This document shows, in pieces, positions 11,825-24,409 of a stretch of DNA of 64,000 bases. Below the pieces are notes generated by a model, which was given only the letters and a program-made list of their open reading frames with translations, made no database searches and was not told the DNA's origin. The position numbers were made by a program, and so were the translations under genes. The stretch's first letter is position 1. Every line of letters begins with the position of its first letter. Source of the stretch: Malus domestica (lineage: Eukaryota > Streptophyta > Magnoliopsida > Rosales > Rosaceae). The stretch covers positions 51,594,501-51,658,500 of the forward strand of contig NC_091675.1 in assembly GCF_042453785.1 (NCBI RefSeq). The letters run 5' to 3'.

Positions 11825-12236
11825 CTTCACCACGGCGTTCGGGGTTTGGAGTTTGGGGACTGACTGGTTTCTAAAAGGCAATGAGCGCAGTCTTTACATT
11901 AGGGTTTTCGTACCTTCATATTGTCGATTCTACCCTTTTCAGTTGAACTTGGATTTGACAATTCTTTACTTTCCTTAATGGGCTTTCCTTGCTGGACCAG
12001 TCCAGTATGTGAAAACGGCCGATTATATTGGGGCCGCTGTTAAGACCCCGTACGGTTGCGTTTTGAAAAACGATTTTTTAATCTGTTTTGTTCTACATTT
12101 AGGATTTTGCAGTTTTATGATTTGAGAATGCATTTGATAGTTTATTCCGATAATGATACTTGAGAAAAAATTATATTGAAAATATCTGGTTTTAACATCA
12201 AAAATATCAGAAAAATAATAAATTAGTGTTTGTTAG

Positions 12237-13341
12237 TGTTGACCCTAGAAACTACAAAGCCTACGTGGCGCGCAGGCCGAGTAATTAATGAGCTAACTAC
12301 GTCCTTCGGTGAATGCGGGGCGTGCCAACTCGTCGGCCGAGCTCGGCCGAGGAGTAAATTTGTTGATGTTGCGTTGGGTCGCGCTACTGACTTCTGCGTC
12401 TTGCGATTGCGGCCGAGAAAGGAACACGTCTCGACCTCTTGGGCTCTCAAACCTGAAGACAAGGTTACTATTCTTACGAAGTTCAATATTAAATTCGGCT
12501 TTCAATGTGCCGAATGTAATAACTGTAACACCTCACTTTGCCGAGAAGGCTGATGAGATGACCTCGACCAATAAGGATTTAGAAATCCTTCTCGACCGAG
12601 ACTTGGATAGATAATCAATCGTTCTCGCCGCAGTGCTGTTGATGCCAACGGAAGATACTGCGAGACCGACTGATTCTACGGTGACAGAGCTATCTATGCC
12701 GACTTAAGATATCACCGGTTGCTTCCACAGTGCTGTTGATGCCAACGGAAGATGTGTCAGTGAAAAAAGGAAAAAGAAAAATCACAAGTTGTGAGAATTT
12801 GCGCAGGGCAATTTTGTATTGATTTGCAGGCCTCTGAATGGTGTGCAACCCTCCCTACTTATAGTGAAAGTTACACCCGTCCGCTTGATACTCTTGGAGA
12901 GTCCTAATTGGACTCTGTCTTGTGGAGTTGCATCTGGTTGTACATTTTTCTTATATCCTTTAGCCAAGGATCATATCCCTTTATGCCAATAAGCTTCCCG
13001 CCTTGAAATATGCCAATAATATGCATGTATGGCTGACCAACGCCAATCATGCGGCTGATTAAATCCAAATTGGCATCCTTATCTTTATGCATGCGCAAAA
13101 ATCCATACCAATCCATAACCATTCGCCAATAATCAGTAATGCATTAGGATTCTAATGCCCCACCATCCTACGAATAAATTGGGGTTTTAGATAAAAACTA
13201 TGTTTAATAAATTATGATTAAAATCCCAACATTATCTCAATCATAATTTATTTCAACCACTTTGTCGTTCAACGGCCTAAAACCCTGCTCATCCGACGGC
13301 CTTGATTGCTCGAGCCGATATTGTAAAAATGGGTCCAAACA
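12237..13341 (-). mobile_element. Solo LTR of an LTR retrotransposon, 1105 bp, 5-bp target duplication GTTAG
   Basis: The segment starts TGTTGACCC and ends CCAAACA, and is flanked on both sides by GTTAG (12232-12236 and 13342-13346). A TATA-like CTATAAGTAGG on the minus strand suggests that orientation. The motif GTGCTGTTGATGCCAACGG occurs twice inside. No internal coding region remains, which is the usual outcome of LTR-LTR recombination. Its length fits Gypsy LTRs, but the family is not proven. Confidence 0.75.
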
Positions 13342-13384
13342 GTTAGTAAATACTTTTGTAAAATAAATTTTAAGATGACGCGGT

Positions 13385-13640
13385 AAAGTGCTGGTGGCAA
13401 CAACGAGGTAAGAGGCAATGTTGGTGGGACCGATGGTGGTGGTGGCAATAGCAATTGTGGTACATGGTGGTTGTGTTAACGAAAGTTGTGAGGCATGATT
13501 GTGGTAACGTTGGTTTGAGAGGTGGTGAGGATCATGGTGTTAAGGATCGTGGAAAATGTGGTGGCAGTAGCAGCGGTGGCGACAGTGGTGGTGAGACAGT
13601 AGAGATGGTGGTGAATGAATGGTTGTACAGAGAGAAAAAA
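13385..13640. repeat. GGT/GTG-rich low-complexity tract
   Basis: Degenerate GGTGGTGGTGGCAATAG-like triplets run for about 250 bases. An open frame through it (Gly/Val-rich) looks accidental, since the same composition opens several frames on both strands. Confidence 0.55.
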
Positions 13641-14214
13641 ATTAAGGGAAATACGATTATGAAAAAGACTAAAGCTAAGGAGGCTCAAATGTAAATTTGA
13701 CGGACATTGGCTATATTAAAATCAACATGAAACCCACATATTTATTTACAACTTTCTTATTTACATCCATGAATTAGAGCATCCAAAATTTGAGATACTC
13801 TAAATGTGAAGCTTTGGCCTCACTTGGAAATCATACAGTATTCTCAAGACAAGAAAAATGCTTAATATTTGGAAAACAAAAAATTAAAAAAAATTAAAAA
13901 ATAAAAAGAAAGTGTATTATATTTCTTTCACCTAAAACCACAGCCGCACACTGACACTGTCATCAAATCAAATCAGGTTTGGCATCTCCGTTCCCGTGAT
14001 TGCAGCCAGCCGCCCGCCCCTCCCACGCGCTCTTCTTTATTATCCCCTCGCTCTCATTCCCCCACCCACCCAAAACCTCATCTCCCACTGACACTCTCTC
14101 TCTCTCTCTCTCATGGTACGTAATCAGTAATGTCGCCGCCTCCTCAGCTCCCGCGATCAGATCTCGACTCCCCTCTCTCCCCCAATCTCTAGAACCCGAG
14201 TTCTCTGCTCCTCA

Positions 14215-17200
14215 ATGCACGGCTACAGCCGGCTCGGCAATCCCCGAGCCGCGGGGTCCCCGCCGTCCTCCCCCCGCTGCCGCCACGGCCGCAACAAGAA
14301 CGCCGCCGGCCGCCGAGGGCCCAAGCAGAGCATTCTGGAGAAGGTTGTGGTCTTGCTCATCTCGGTCGTTTTTAAGCGCCGCGCCGTGCTTTTGTTCGCG
14401 CCATTGTTGTACCTTTCGGGGATGTTGCTGTATATGGGCACCGTGAACTTTGATGTAGTTAGCTTGAAAAATGCGGTTGTTGTGGTTAGTAAGCGGTCGC
14501 CTCCGGGCTCAGTGTATAGGAGCCCTCAGGTTTTTCACAAGCTTTGGCCTCATATGCAGGCTGAGAGCAATCACACTCACAATTTGGTGAGTGAATTCTT
14601 GCAAACTTTCGATTCGATTCCATTGGGTGGGGGATTCTAAGTGCACCATTTTGTTCTCTATCTGGTAAATTCATGGCAAATTTAGAGCAGTATACCAATC
14701 TATGTGCATGCTTGTGTTAAGTTTGGGGTTTACTACTGATTTGGGTAAATTTGATCGGACTGTACTAGTATTGAAAAGGAACACATAGTTTAATCGGAAC
14801 ACGGAAAAGGACGGTGTGCTCATCAATCGAATCACTCTTGGTATATAAATGTAATGTCTTTATATGAAATCGCTGTGATAGGTTGCTCTCTAGAGTAACT
14901 TCTTATGGGGGCTCACTTAGGTAGTTACTTATGCACTTCTGCAAATTTGTTGGTTACAGACAATGTGAATTGACTGTATGCTGATATGAAAACGATGCAG
15001 TTGATGTCGGTGTGGAATTCAAAAGTGCGGCAAGTTTGGAAGCCTTGTATTAGCAACGATATTTCAAATGAAGGTTTGGAATTTTCATTTGAAAATCACA
15101 ATTAAACTGAGAATTATGTATTTAAAATATCGAATGGATACATTTATCATACTTGCTACCCAGAATTTTCTTTTTCAAACTCAGCATGTGGTGGGTTTTG
15201 CAGACTCTGTTACCAATACACACTAAACTGCACTTTCGAATTGTTTAGAGATGATGCCTCAGAATTAATATGGATTGCAAATGCCCGTAAAGAGTCTATC
15301 ACCACACATACTTGATAAATGGTGGAGTGGGTGCATAAAAGTACTAAACAGGATTTGTTCGAAAATGAAAACACCCTGCCACCTGCTGTTGTGAGCACAC
15401 AACTACACACACATGTTTCCCAAGACATTATACTTCAGCTACACACCATTTTAACACCATGTTTATGCCGTGTGGCAAAGTACTTAATAAAAAGTGTTTG
15501 AAACAAAATATGGTATGGTTTCAGTAAGTTAACTTGGGAGGAATTTTAAATCTAAATTTCTTTTATTCTGATTATTGGAAAATAGAATGAATAATTATGT
15601 GGTTGTTAAAAACTAAATGAATAACTAAGTGCTGTGTTTTAAATATTTGGACGGATTACAGGACTACCAAAGTCAAATGGTTTCTTTATAATTGAAGCAA
15701 ATGGTGGATTGAACCAGCAACGTTTGTCGGTAGGTGTGATTACATGTAACTGGAATTCATTTTCTTGATTGGTATGGCTTTGTTGATTTATTATCAATTT
15801 TTCTTGGACTTGGGTGGCTGCCATGGTATCTGTGTGTTGCAGTTGGATTCTTTTTTTAATTGGTTGGGTGGCTTTGAATGCATTTTGTCATTGTTTTTGT
15901 GATTTTGATTTTTGCATAAAGATATCAGTCACCGAGTTGCTTTGAATTTGAACCAGGCATTCGAACAAGAATCTACATGATCAATTCCCTAAATATCAGT
16001 CTGCCAACATAACATTCTGGACTGTCCACCAAACTTACATTTTCCTTTATATACATGTGTATTTCAACTCATTTGTTTATATGATATTCATGCGAGACCA
16101 AAGCCATCCCTGTTATTGTAATTTTCAGTGTTCAATTGTTATTTGTTCCATCAAATTACATTTGGACTTGGACAAAAGGATTCTGCATGAAATTCATGAA
16201 TAGCTGACAATAGAAACTTGTGTCAAAAAACATGTCTTGTGGATCCGATTTTTCCTTTCTTTTTCTCTGACAGTTTTCTTCATGGCCTCAATAGATTTGT
16301 GATGCAGTTGCCGTGGCTGGACTATTGAATGCAACGCTTCTGATTCCAATTTTCCATCTAAATAGTGTCTGGAAAGACTCGAGGTGATTACTAGATTTTT
16401 GTACCATTAAGATTCTGATCTAATCATCATCAGCTGCATTACCACATACGTGTAGATTTTTATTTTATTCATCGTTCTAAATAGTTTAGCTTGATTAGTT
16501 CAGAAAGGTATAACTAGGTTAACTTAATTTCTACATCAGCCACGACAAGTTGACAACTGCAAAAAAGCCTTATCCAAACTATTTGGTTAGACATGAATTG
16601 CCAAATTTTGGCTGATGCACATTTTTGAATAAAAATAAAACTTAGCAAGTGGGAATTCTTCGTTTGAAGTCTGTGTAGGCTGCAAGTGAGGGAGTTATTC
16701 TCACTGTGATGAAAAAGGCCCACTTGTTCTTCAATGTAACCAATGGCAATAGACTAAACTATTAAATATTAGAAAACTTAGAAACACACAAGAATTATAC
16801 TAGTTCGGCAGAACTTTTGCCTACGTCCAGTTGTGATTTCTCTAGGTAGAGAAATCACCGCTCCTTTGATTAATAATAGAGATTACAGAACTTTTGCAAA
16901 CCCTAGAACTAATCTCAAAACTCTCTGCTGTCTGGCTGTTTTCTTTTTTTCTCAGAAAATTAAGCCTTGCCGCACCCTATTTATAGGCATAGGGTAGGCT
17001 TACATGTCCCAAGGCTGATTGAATTCCTATTTCTAAGTGGACTAGGAAATTACACTTATCCAAATCCAAATAGACTTCTAGAAATCCAAACCTAAATTGA
17101 ATAAGGAAAACTGAAATTCTTTCCTAATCCCTCCAGGACAAGAATCGGTATACCTCTAATTTTCCTAAACAATCCTAAACCAGTTAGTACATACTTGACG

Positions 17201-20200
17201 AACCAAAAACCTAACACACTGCAATTCAGTGTTTTTCCTTCTCCAATTTTTTTTTTAAAATGAATTTGATTTAAGTTTAATAATTGGATCCTTGTGATTC
17301 TGTGTAGGTCTTTTGGCCCTCCTTGATTCATGTAAAAAATTATTAGTTACTTATGGCTTGAGTTCTAGCAAACCTCATATAGAGGGAGAGCTCAACTGTG
17401 ATCCCCCTCCCACTTAGACCTTGGTCTTCTTTCAGCCAAAAAGAATAACACCATATAGTGGCTTATAATGGAGGTAGTTGATGAAAAAGTGCTTGCATGT
17501 GTATTGGATGCAGCATACAATTTGACCTGGCAGCCTCTTCATTGGTGCATGGTTGTCTAGGAGATCCTAAGCTTTGAAATTTGACCGCTGAGAGTATATG
17601 TAAAGCATGGCAGTAAAAATCTAAAATATTAAAAACTTGTCATGTTTTGATGTTTAAGGTATTGACCATTTTATTTTATACTCGTTGCAGCCACTTTGGG
17701 AACATATTTGATGAAGATTTCTTCATTCATGCTCTCAGAAATCACGTGAATGTGGTTAGGGAGCTCCCAGGGGATATACTTGAGCGATTTGACAATAATA
17801 TAAGCAACATTGTGAATCTGAGAGTGAAAGGTTGGTCAAGTCCAGCTTACTATCTTCAAAAGGTCCTCCCAAAGTTGGAACAAATGGGGTATGTGTCTTG
17901 CCTGTATTGTTGTTTGTAGTTAGTTTTTCTCCCATTTTCTTTCTTTCTTTCTATCTTTCTATATCTATATTATAATGTGTTTTACCTTTTAATTTTTTAA
18001 TTTTGAGAAATGTGCTTGCATTACATTGTATGTGACAGCTATATATAGTTTCTCTCAATCCGTTTTGCAGGGCCGTGCGAATTGCACCTTTTTCCAACAG
18101 ATTGGCTTATGCAGTTCCTTCAAAGGTCCAAAGGCTTAGATGCTTAGCAAATTTTGAAACACTGAGGTTTTCAAATTCTATAAGAACGCTTGCCGATAAA
18201 ATGGTTGAAAGAATGGTTAAAAGTAGCTCCCACAGAGGGGGAAAATATGTTTCAGTGCATCTTCGATTTGAAGAGGTGTGTAATTTTTGCTATTCTTATA
18301 AATGAATCGTTTCTGATTTCTTCTGTGACTATAATATCTTTTAAATGAACAATTTCTAACTTTTTATATCTCTTTGTCAAAGGACATGGTAGCATTTTCG
18401 TGCTGTGAATATGATGGTGGGGAGGAAGAGAAACACGAAATGGATATTGCTCGAGAAAGAAGTTGGAGAGGAAAATTCAGGAAAAGGGGTAGAGTAATAA
18501 GGCCAGGTGCAAATCGTGTGGATGGGAAGTGCCCTTTAACTCCATTAGAGGTATAATGCTATTCTTTATTTCTCTTCCAGTTTAAGCTGTGAATCCTTCT
18601 GCTACTTGGGTTTTTGAAAAATATTTTAAAACGTGGATAACTAAGTTTCTTTAAAAGAAAACTCTTGTTCAGTGTTCAGATATCTTTTGCTGATAATTTC
18701 TACGTTTGCTAATTTAATATTTATAGGGGTCGGTCTGGCTTGGCAAAATCTTAAGAGGCTTGTGAACCACTTGTAAATATTTTATTTAAGGAAAATGTAA
18801 ACAAATTTGTGTTGGGCTCTCATGCATATATCCGTCATAGTCAATATCCTCCAAAGCGCAAATACGTGTAAATATTATATTTTAGGAAAGCACAAACACT
18901 TGAATGTATTGGCCTCTTATGCATATATCTGTCATAGTCAAAATACTCCAAAGAACATGCTCAGGACCTTAGCTTAAGCTAGATTTTTTTAGCTTATCTA
19001 GTCTTCAAATTGTCTAGAGGTAATTATAGCTCTTGGTGAGTGGTTTTCAAGTTGCTTGCAAGGCTTGGCTTATTTGTACCCCTAGTTGCCAACTTTTGTT
19101 GTGGTCGTGCATGATTAGGACCAGGACTTCAGTCTTCAGCTCTAGTGGCTTACCTTTTTTTATGACTTAGTCCTCAGCTTTAGTGCCTTTCCTTTTTCTA
19201 TGACTTCCCTGTGAATATAATTACGAATGTTGCTGATCAAAGCATCTTCATGAATTGTAGGTTTGATGTTAATTATTAAGTTGTGATTGCAATGCTGGAT
19301 ATGATTGACCATTTTGATGCTGTTTATCTTTCTTTTGGTGGTGTAGTAGGATATGAGCTTGAAAGCAATTGGGGTTGCCACAAAATAGATTGGAGTCTAT
19401 TTAACAATTTGTGGTGTTTAACTTAAAATATGAGAACTGTGGTTGTAGCTGTAAATAGGGTTTACTAGTCAAATCTCTTCCCTTCAAAAAGGGTCGTTTA
19501 TCGTCATTTTGCACTTCACCGACTCTGTACTTCCAAATCTTGGTAGTCTTTTTCTGCTTTTTTGGGTTTTCAAAATCCCATGAATTTCGCAGTTAGCGTA
19601 GCTGACTTGCGAAACAGCATGCTTGACAGCTTGGCGTTGGTCTAGAATCTTAGGTTCCTGGAAAGTTTTGCTCTCTGGAAGATGAGTGTTTGGCGGAATC
19701 ACCATCTTTGTATGGTCTGGGTTGGGTAGGATGAGAGAAACCATGGAGTGGTGGGACTTGGGAGCAGCAAGATGGTGTGGGTGGGTAGGTTTGAGGTTGA
19801 GGGTCATGGCCCCATATTTTGCAAGTTCTTGAGAAAAAAAAAGGTTGTGCAGTTTAGATAGATTGCTTCTCTTTTGCTGGACAGTGGTTTTGCTTTTGGT
19901 GGAGGTGGTGGGAAAGAGAGGGTTTTGGCGGGAGGGGCATGGGGTGTGGGTGGGTAGGTTTGAGGTTGAGGGTCATGGCCCCATATTTTGCAAGTTCTTG
20001 AGAAAAAAAAAGGTTGTGCAGTTTAGATAGATTGCTTCTCTTTTGCTGGACAGTGGTTTTGCTTTTGGTGGAGGTGGTGGGAAAGAGAGGGTTTTGGCGG
20101 GAGGGGCATGGGGACTTTTTTTCCCCTCTGAAGGTTTTGTATTTCTGTTTAAATGAACAAAATGTTAATGTCACATCATCATTATTGTTTTGACTAATAC

Positions 20201-21618
20201 ATTTTTTGTTAATTTTTATTTTGGATGAACATGGTCAAATTTTGTCCGACAGCTGGTCTGGTCGTGGCTGGACCAAGTACAGAACATAAAGCTAAAGTTC
20301 ATCATAATAGGGATTAGTATTGAATTCTTTCTCAACCTTAGTGACTAATGAAGTATCTGGTGCTGTAGGTAGGAATGATGCTCAGGGGTATGGGATTTGA
20401 TAATACCACCTCAGTTTACGTTGCAGCTGGAAAAATTTATAAAGCAGAGAAGTACATGGCTCCTCTTAAACAGATGTTTCCACTCTTGGAAATGAAAGAT
20501 ACACTGGCAACTGCAGAAGAACTTGCTCCTTTTAAGGTATTGTTTGAATGCAATTACATCTCCAACAAAGTACGCATCAGTCACATAGAACAAAAGCAAA
20601 CATTAGCTTCAAACTAGTGAAATATTTATTATACCATTTCTGCAGGAGGTCCATTCATCTAATTTTACTCCTTTTCATATAATGATAGCTTAGCTCAAGT
20701 TAATTTTTTCATTGCTAAATTTTCTGATGTAGGGTCACTTATCTAGGTTGGCGGCTCTTGATTACACGGTTTGCCTCCATAGTGAAGTATTTGTCACCAC
20801 TCAGGGAGGAAATTTCCCCCACTTCTTGATGGGTCACAGGCGGTATCTCTATGGAGGACATTCAAAGACAATCAAGCCTGATAAAAGAAAATTAGCACTT
20901 TTGTTTGATAATCCCAATATCAGGTAACGTGTGGTCAAAGTGTCAAGTTAAATTTGACTTCATCTGTTCAGTTTCATCCATGCAACCTAAAACATGTAGC
21001 GGTAACTTAAAAAACAAAAAGGCCACATTATTTTAAACTCTGTTGAATAGTTTTCTAAGGCACGTCTTTGCTTTCTTTGTCTTTCTACATTTTGACTTGT
21101 GCATGTTGCAGATGTTAAAACTCGATTGAAAATGCAAAAACAATCTGAATAGTTGTACAATTCTAACATTTTGTTTCTCTTTGTGTTGGGCTAGGAATGT
21201 GTATTGTTACCATGCATTGCTTATCTTTTTGACCTTTGTTAACTCCAAGCACCTCAGTGTTCTCTGTAATGGTTTCGGTATGGTTGTCGCTTCCTTAGTA
21301 CATCCAGATTAAACTAGCTAATAAAAATGGGGCAACAATGATATATATATACACAAAACGACATGGATTGATTACTTCCGCTGAGTGGTTGTTTGTTTGC
21401 ACTAGAACGCATCATAGACAAACAACTTTAACATTTATATTCATCCCTAATTCGTATACTGCAGATGGGAAGATTTCAAACGGCAGATGCAAGACATGCT
21501 TCGCCACAGTGACCAAAAGGGTGTTGAATTGAAAAAACCCAGTGCGTCGCTGTATACATTTCCCATGCCAGATTGTATGTGTAAAGAAGCAGACGCCAGA
21601 AATGAAAGGGGTAACTAA
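14215..21618 (+). CDS. O-fucosyltransferase family protein (GT106, plant DUF246 type)
   Basis: Ten exons join in frame to 561 aa: 14215-14586, 15001-15073, 15662-15729, 16295-16383, 17691-17888, 18071-18275, 18383-18550, 20369-20536, 20733-20923, 21465-21618. The N-terminus is basic, then one membrane anchor ([20 protein letters not shown], about 54-73), as in type II Golgi enzymes. The family signature [14 protein letters not shown] (about 158-171), [10 protein letters not shown] (326-335, GDP-fucose site region) and [20 protein letters not shown] (about 462-482) are all present. Plant members transfer fucose, rhamnose or related sugars to cell-wall glycans and proteins; the acceptor here is unknown. 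The Met at 14215 is chosen because the [21 protein letters not shown] lead and anchor follow directly. Introns carry an antisense solo LTR and a 169-bp tandem duplication. All splice borders are GT..AG and every conserved motif is intact, so it looks functional. Confidence 0.92.
16707..17216 (-). mobile_element. Antisense solo LTR inside intron 4 of the O-fucosyltransferase gene, 510 bp
   Basis: Starts TGATGAAAAAGG, ends CCTAACA, and is flanked by the 5-bp direct repeat CACTG (16702-16706 and 17217-17221). On the minus strand a TATA box (CTATAAATAGGG) lies near 16975-16988. The TTCGGCAGAAC..GCCTACGTCC type motif is common in plant LTRs. The internal region is gone. The target duplication supports the ends; the family is undetermined. 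Confidence 0.7.
18770..18965. repeat. Diverged tandem duplication, unit about 97 bp, intron 7
   Basis: Two adjacent segments share GTAAATATT, TTAGGAAA, CTCTCATGCATATATCCGTC / CTCTTATGCATATATCTGTC and TCATAGTCAA..CTCCAAAG in the same order. Divergence shows it is older than the 169-bp duplication further on. Confidence 0.65.
19484..19807 (-). other. Unrecognised antisense open frame in intron 7
   Basis: A minus-strand frame of 107 codons ([20 protein letters not shown] and onward) has protein-like composition and lies in the intron of the O-fucosyltransferase gene. I do not recognise it. Its end overlaps the start of the 169-bp tandem duplication. It could be a captured or retroposed gene fragment, or chance. 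Confidence 0.3.
19774..20111. repeat. Perfect tandem duplication, 2 x 169 bp, in intron 7
   Basis: Copy one (19774-19942) and copy two (19943-20111) match at every position I compared, including a run of nine A. The junction lies at GGCATGGGGTGTGGG. Such identity means a recent event, or recent homogenisation. It does not touch a splice site. Confidence 0.9.
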
Positions 21619-24300
21619 ACAAAAAAGACTGATTTGAATACATAAAATTGTTCACTAGTTCCGATCCTTTGTTCACCTGTAATTTATTGTATCATTAAAA
21701 TTGTTTGATTAGAAAAATAGTGTATCATGTAGTTTGTTACTCAATTCGTTGTATATGTACAATAAAAGATCAAGTGAAAATTCTTTTGTATCAATGAGAT
21801 TACTTTAGATGGTCCTAGTTAAGCATTTCTTATTTGGGATGTTAGGTTTAGAACTTAGATTTTGTATTGGAAAGATAATTGAATTGATGTAATTTTTCAG
21901 AGCAACTTACATAAAACAGGTTCACTGTCATATGGCTTTCCGATATAATGGTGCAATGTCATGTAGTCATCGTGACAATTTTTATTTTTACTTATATAAA
22001 ATTTTATTTAGTTTTTGTTGTCGATTTGTTCCTCTATTTGATACATAGTTTGTTTTTCTTCTTTTGTTCTTCACAATCTAACTTTTTACCTTGTGTTTAA
22101 CAAAGCGGGTTTGATCCTTCAGAGTTTAATCCGCTCTTGTGGTATTACTTTGTTGGTCTGTATAATTTAGGTTTGTGGATATTGTGTATATCTTGGTTTC
22201 GTCTTGGGTCATGGACTTCATCATAAGGTTTCCGCTTTCATTCTTGTCAACCGCTGTTCGTTTTTTGTCTTGATAAGAGTTGTGTTTGTTAGATCGAAAC
22301 TTTAACGAAAAGCTTACTGTTTATTTTAACAAAAAAAATCACATTTTAATACTAAAAAGTCAATTCTGGTATTATTTCATTTACCCTTTATTTTTTCTTT
22401 ATCATTAAAATTCAAAATTTTCAAGTTTTTTTCATTAGTTTTCCTTAGATTTAATAGATTTTTTTCTTTCAAAATTAAAAAAAAATAAAAAATCAATAAA
22501 TAGTGTCGATGAACAGTACTCCGATTAACAATAACATATTCTGTTACTGTAATTTTTTGCATCTAAATCTTTCTGCATCGAGAATCTGCATGGCTTTGGC
22601 ATCCTGCATCGGCAATCTACATCTAATTTCGGCATCTGCATATGCCTAAATCTGTAATACATCTATCTGTTTGCCTAACAACACCTACACTGCTTCTCAA
22701 TTTTTTTTTGTTGGCAAACTCATGTTTTTTACCACCTGAGTTTGATGGGGAGTGTTGAAATTTATTAGTTTATTTAGGAAGTCAATTTTATATTTGATTC
22801 GATTTTGTATTATGGTACTTTTAATGTTTTATATTTTAGGTTTCTAATATAGCTTGTATTTTAGTATGAGATACAAGTCAGACAAAATATAATCATTTGG
22901 TATGTAATCGCCATGACAATTCTTTTCAATAAAAAAAAATTATTTTCAGTTCTTGTAGTTGGTTTGTTTCATGATTTGTTTGTTATTCGCGCTATGGTTT
23001 TTACCAATTTCAATACCACATGATGTAACATATGATTTATTCGATAAGAATAGGGAGATCACAGTTTGGCAAACCACCAAAGATCCGCTAGCATTTTTCT
23101 TTCGGTAAATATTCAATAGAATACCATGTATAACATTGCACATACTTGCCATATTATGCGATGCTATACGTGATATGAAATGTGATAAGATTAACATTAT
23201 TCTTCTTGCTATACATACCCGGATACTCTTCCCTAATTGATATCCTTCGCCAATATCCAATATTATTCACCATGATACCTTTTTCATCCTCCTTTTCACA
23301 AAACAAAATCCTTCTATACTTTTTGAGTACCCTTTTCAAAATATCGTTACTATTGGAAGGGAATAGCATAACATATATGACTCGGAAAATTCCTCTTTAA
23401 TTTGTTCCCAAATTTTAAAATTATGGTACACAGTGAGATAAGACAAGACAAACATACCCCTCGAGTAAGGCACCACCATAAGGAAACCTCAGCCCACAGG
23501 AAATATAATTTTAGGCGGGCAATTCAGCAATTGTCCTAATGCAGTGTTTTCTTTCTATGGAAAAAACCTTTCATGCAACGAATCTATCTTTCACGTTATT
23601 TTCTTATAAATAAAGTGCATTTAAGTGAGTACAAATAATGAGAGTATTTACTCTTGATGAGAAAGACTTTTTCCGCTTTTAAGTCATGCACATATTATTA
23701 ATTAGATAGTTTCGTAAATAGTAAAATGAGAATTGAACCGGTTAGTCTGGGCTAAAGTAACGTACCACTTGAGTTTATAAACCGTTGACTGTAAATCAGA
23801 ATGCTTCAAATTAATATCGTATTTGTTAGTAAAGCAAATATAATTGGAGAAATAAAACGCCGATGTGGAAGCAGTTGAAATGTTTGATTGATTTGAAATT
23901 CTGATTCGTACTTATGAGTATCTGTTAGCCGTTAATAAACGTAGTTCCATCCCACGTCATAAAATTTCATAAAAGGAAATATGATTTGAATTATGAATAG
24001 AAAAAGAAAATCCCACAAAGGGAAGGAAATAGGAATGTGACGTAAAAGTAGAGCTACCTACCAAAATGGAGCCATATCTGTAACCACTAACCACTCGTCT
24101 TTTTCACCAACTCGGTCAAATCCTTCCCTCCCCACCTCATAAATCAAACCCTCCGACTCTCTCTCTCTCTCTCTCTCCTATGAGTAATCTGTCTGTCTTC
24201 TTACATATAAATCTCTTTGCTTCCCTGCTATTTCCACAACCAAAACTCTCTCTGCCTCTCTCTTGCTTCTTATCTCTTTCACCTCTTCAAACAACACACC

Positions 24301-24347
<47 letters not shown>

Positions 24348-24409
24348 CTATATATCTATACACACACAGAGTTACTGTTGTATAATATCTGATCCAGAAG
24401 AAGAAACAG
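21619..24409. other. Intergenic upstream of the MYB gene
   Basis: Begins with 3' UTR of the O-fucosyltransferase gene. About 22300-22560 resembles a dispersed AT-rich plant repeat (TTATTTTAACAAAAAAAATC, CATTTACCCTTTATTTTTTC). Similar phrases near 21955-22035 and 22905-22975 (CGTGACAATTTTTATTTT / CCATGACAATTCTTTTCAAT) suggest an old duplication. CT tracts at 24155-24178 and 24306-24333 followed by a TA tract are in the MYB promoter or 5' UTR. No gene seen. Confidence 0.6.
24306..24360. repeat. (CT)n(TA)n compound microsatellite in the MYB 5' leader
   Basis: About 14 CT units are followed by TATATATATATATC units, ending about 50 bases before the MYB start codon. CT-rich leaders are frequent in plant 5' UTRs. 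Length is likely variable between individuals. Confidence 0.85.

Larger units (their letters stand above)
11825..14214. other. Divergent intergenic region with solo LTR and GGT-rich tract
   Basis: Separates divergent TFIIIA (-) and the O-fucosyltransferase (+), so it contains both promoters at its edges. The middle is a solo LTR (12237-13341). A GGT/GTG-rich tract runs about 13385-13640. A CT microsatellite at 14094-14112 is in the probable 5' UTR of the downstream gene. Confidence 0.7.

Noticed and set aside
12230-12614. Overlapping open frames with Arg/Ala-rich products
   Set aside because: They lie inside the GC-richer part of the solo LTR, occur on both strands and resemble no protein.
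13455-13694. Gly/Val-rich 79-codon frame
   Set aside because: Explained by GGT/GTG low complexity, with open frames on both strands.
23733-23825. tRNA-Tyr-like stretch (GACTGTAAATCA as an anticodon arm)
   Set aside because: No acceptor stem or T arm can be paired; only the anticodon-like string matches.
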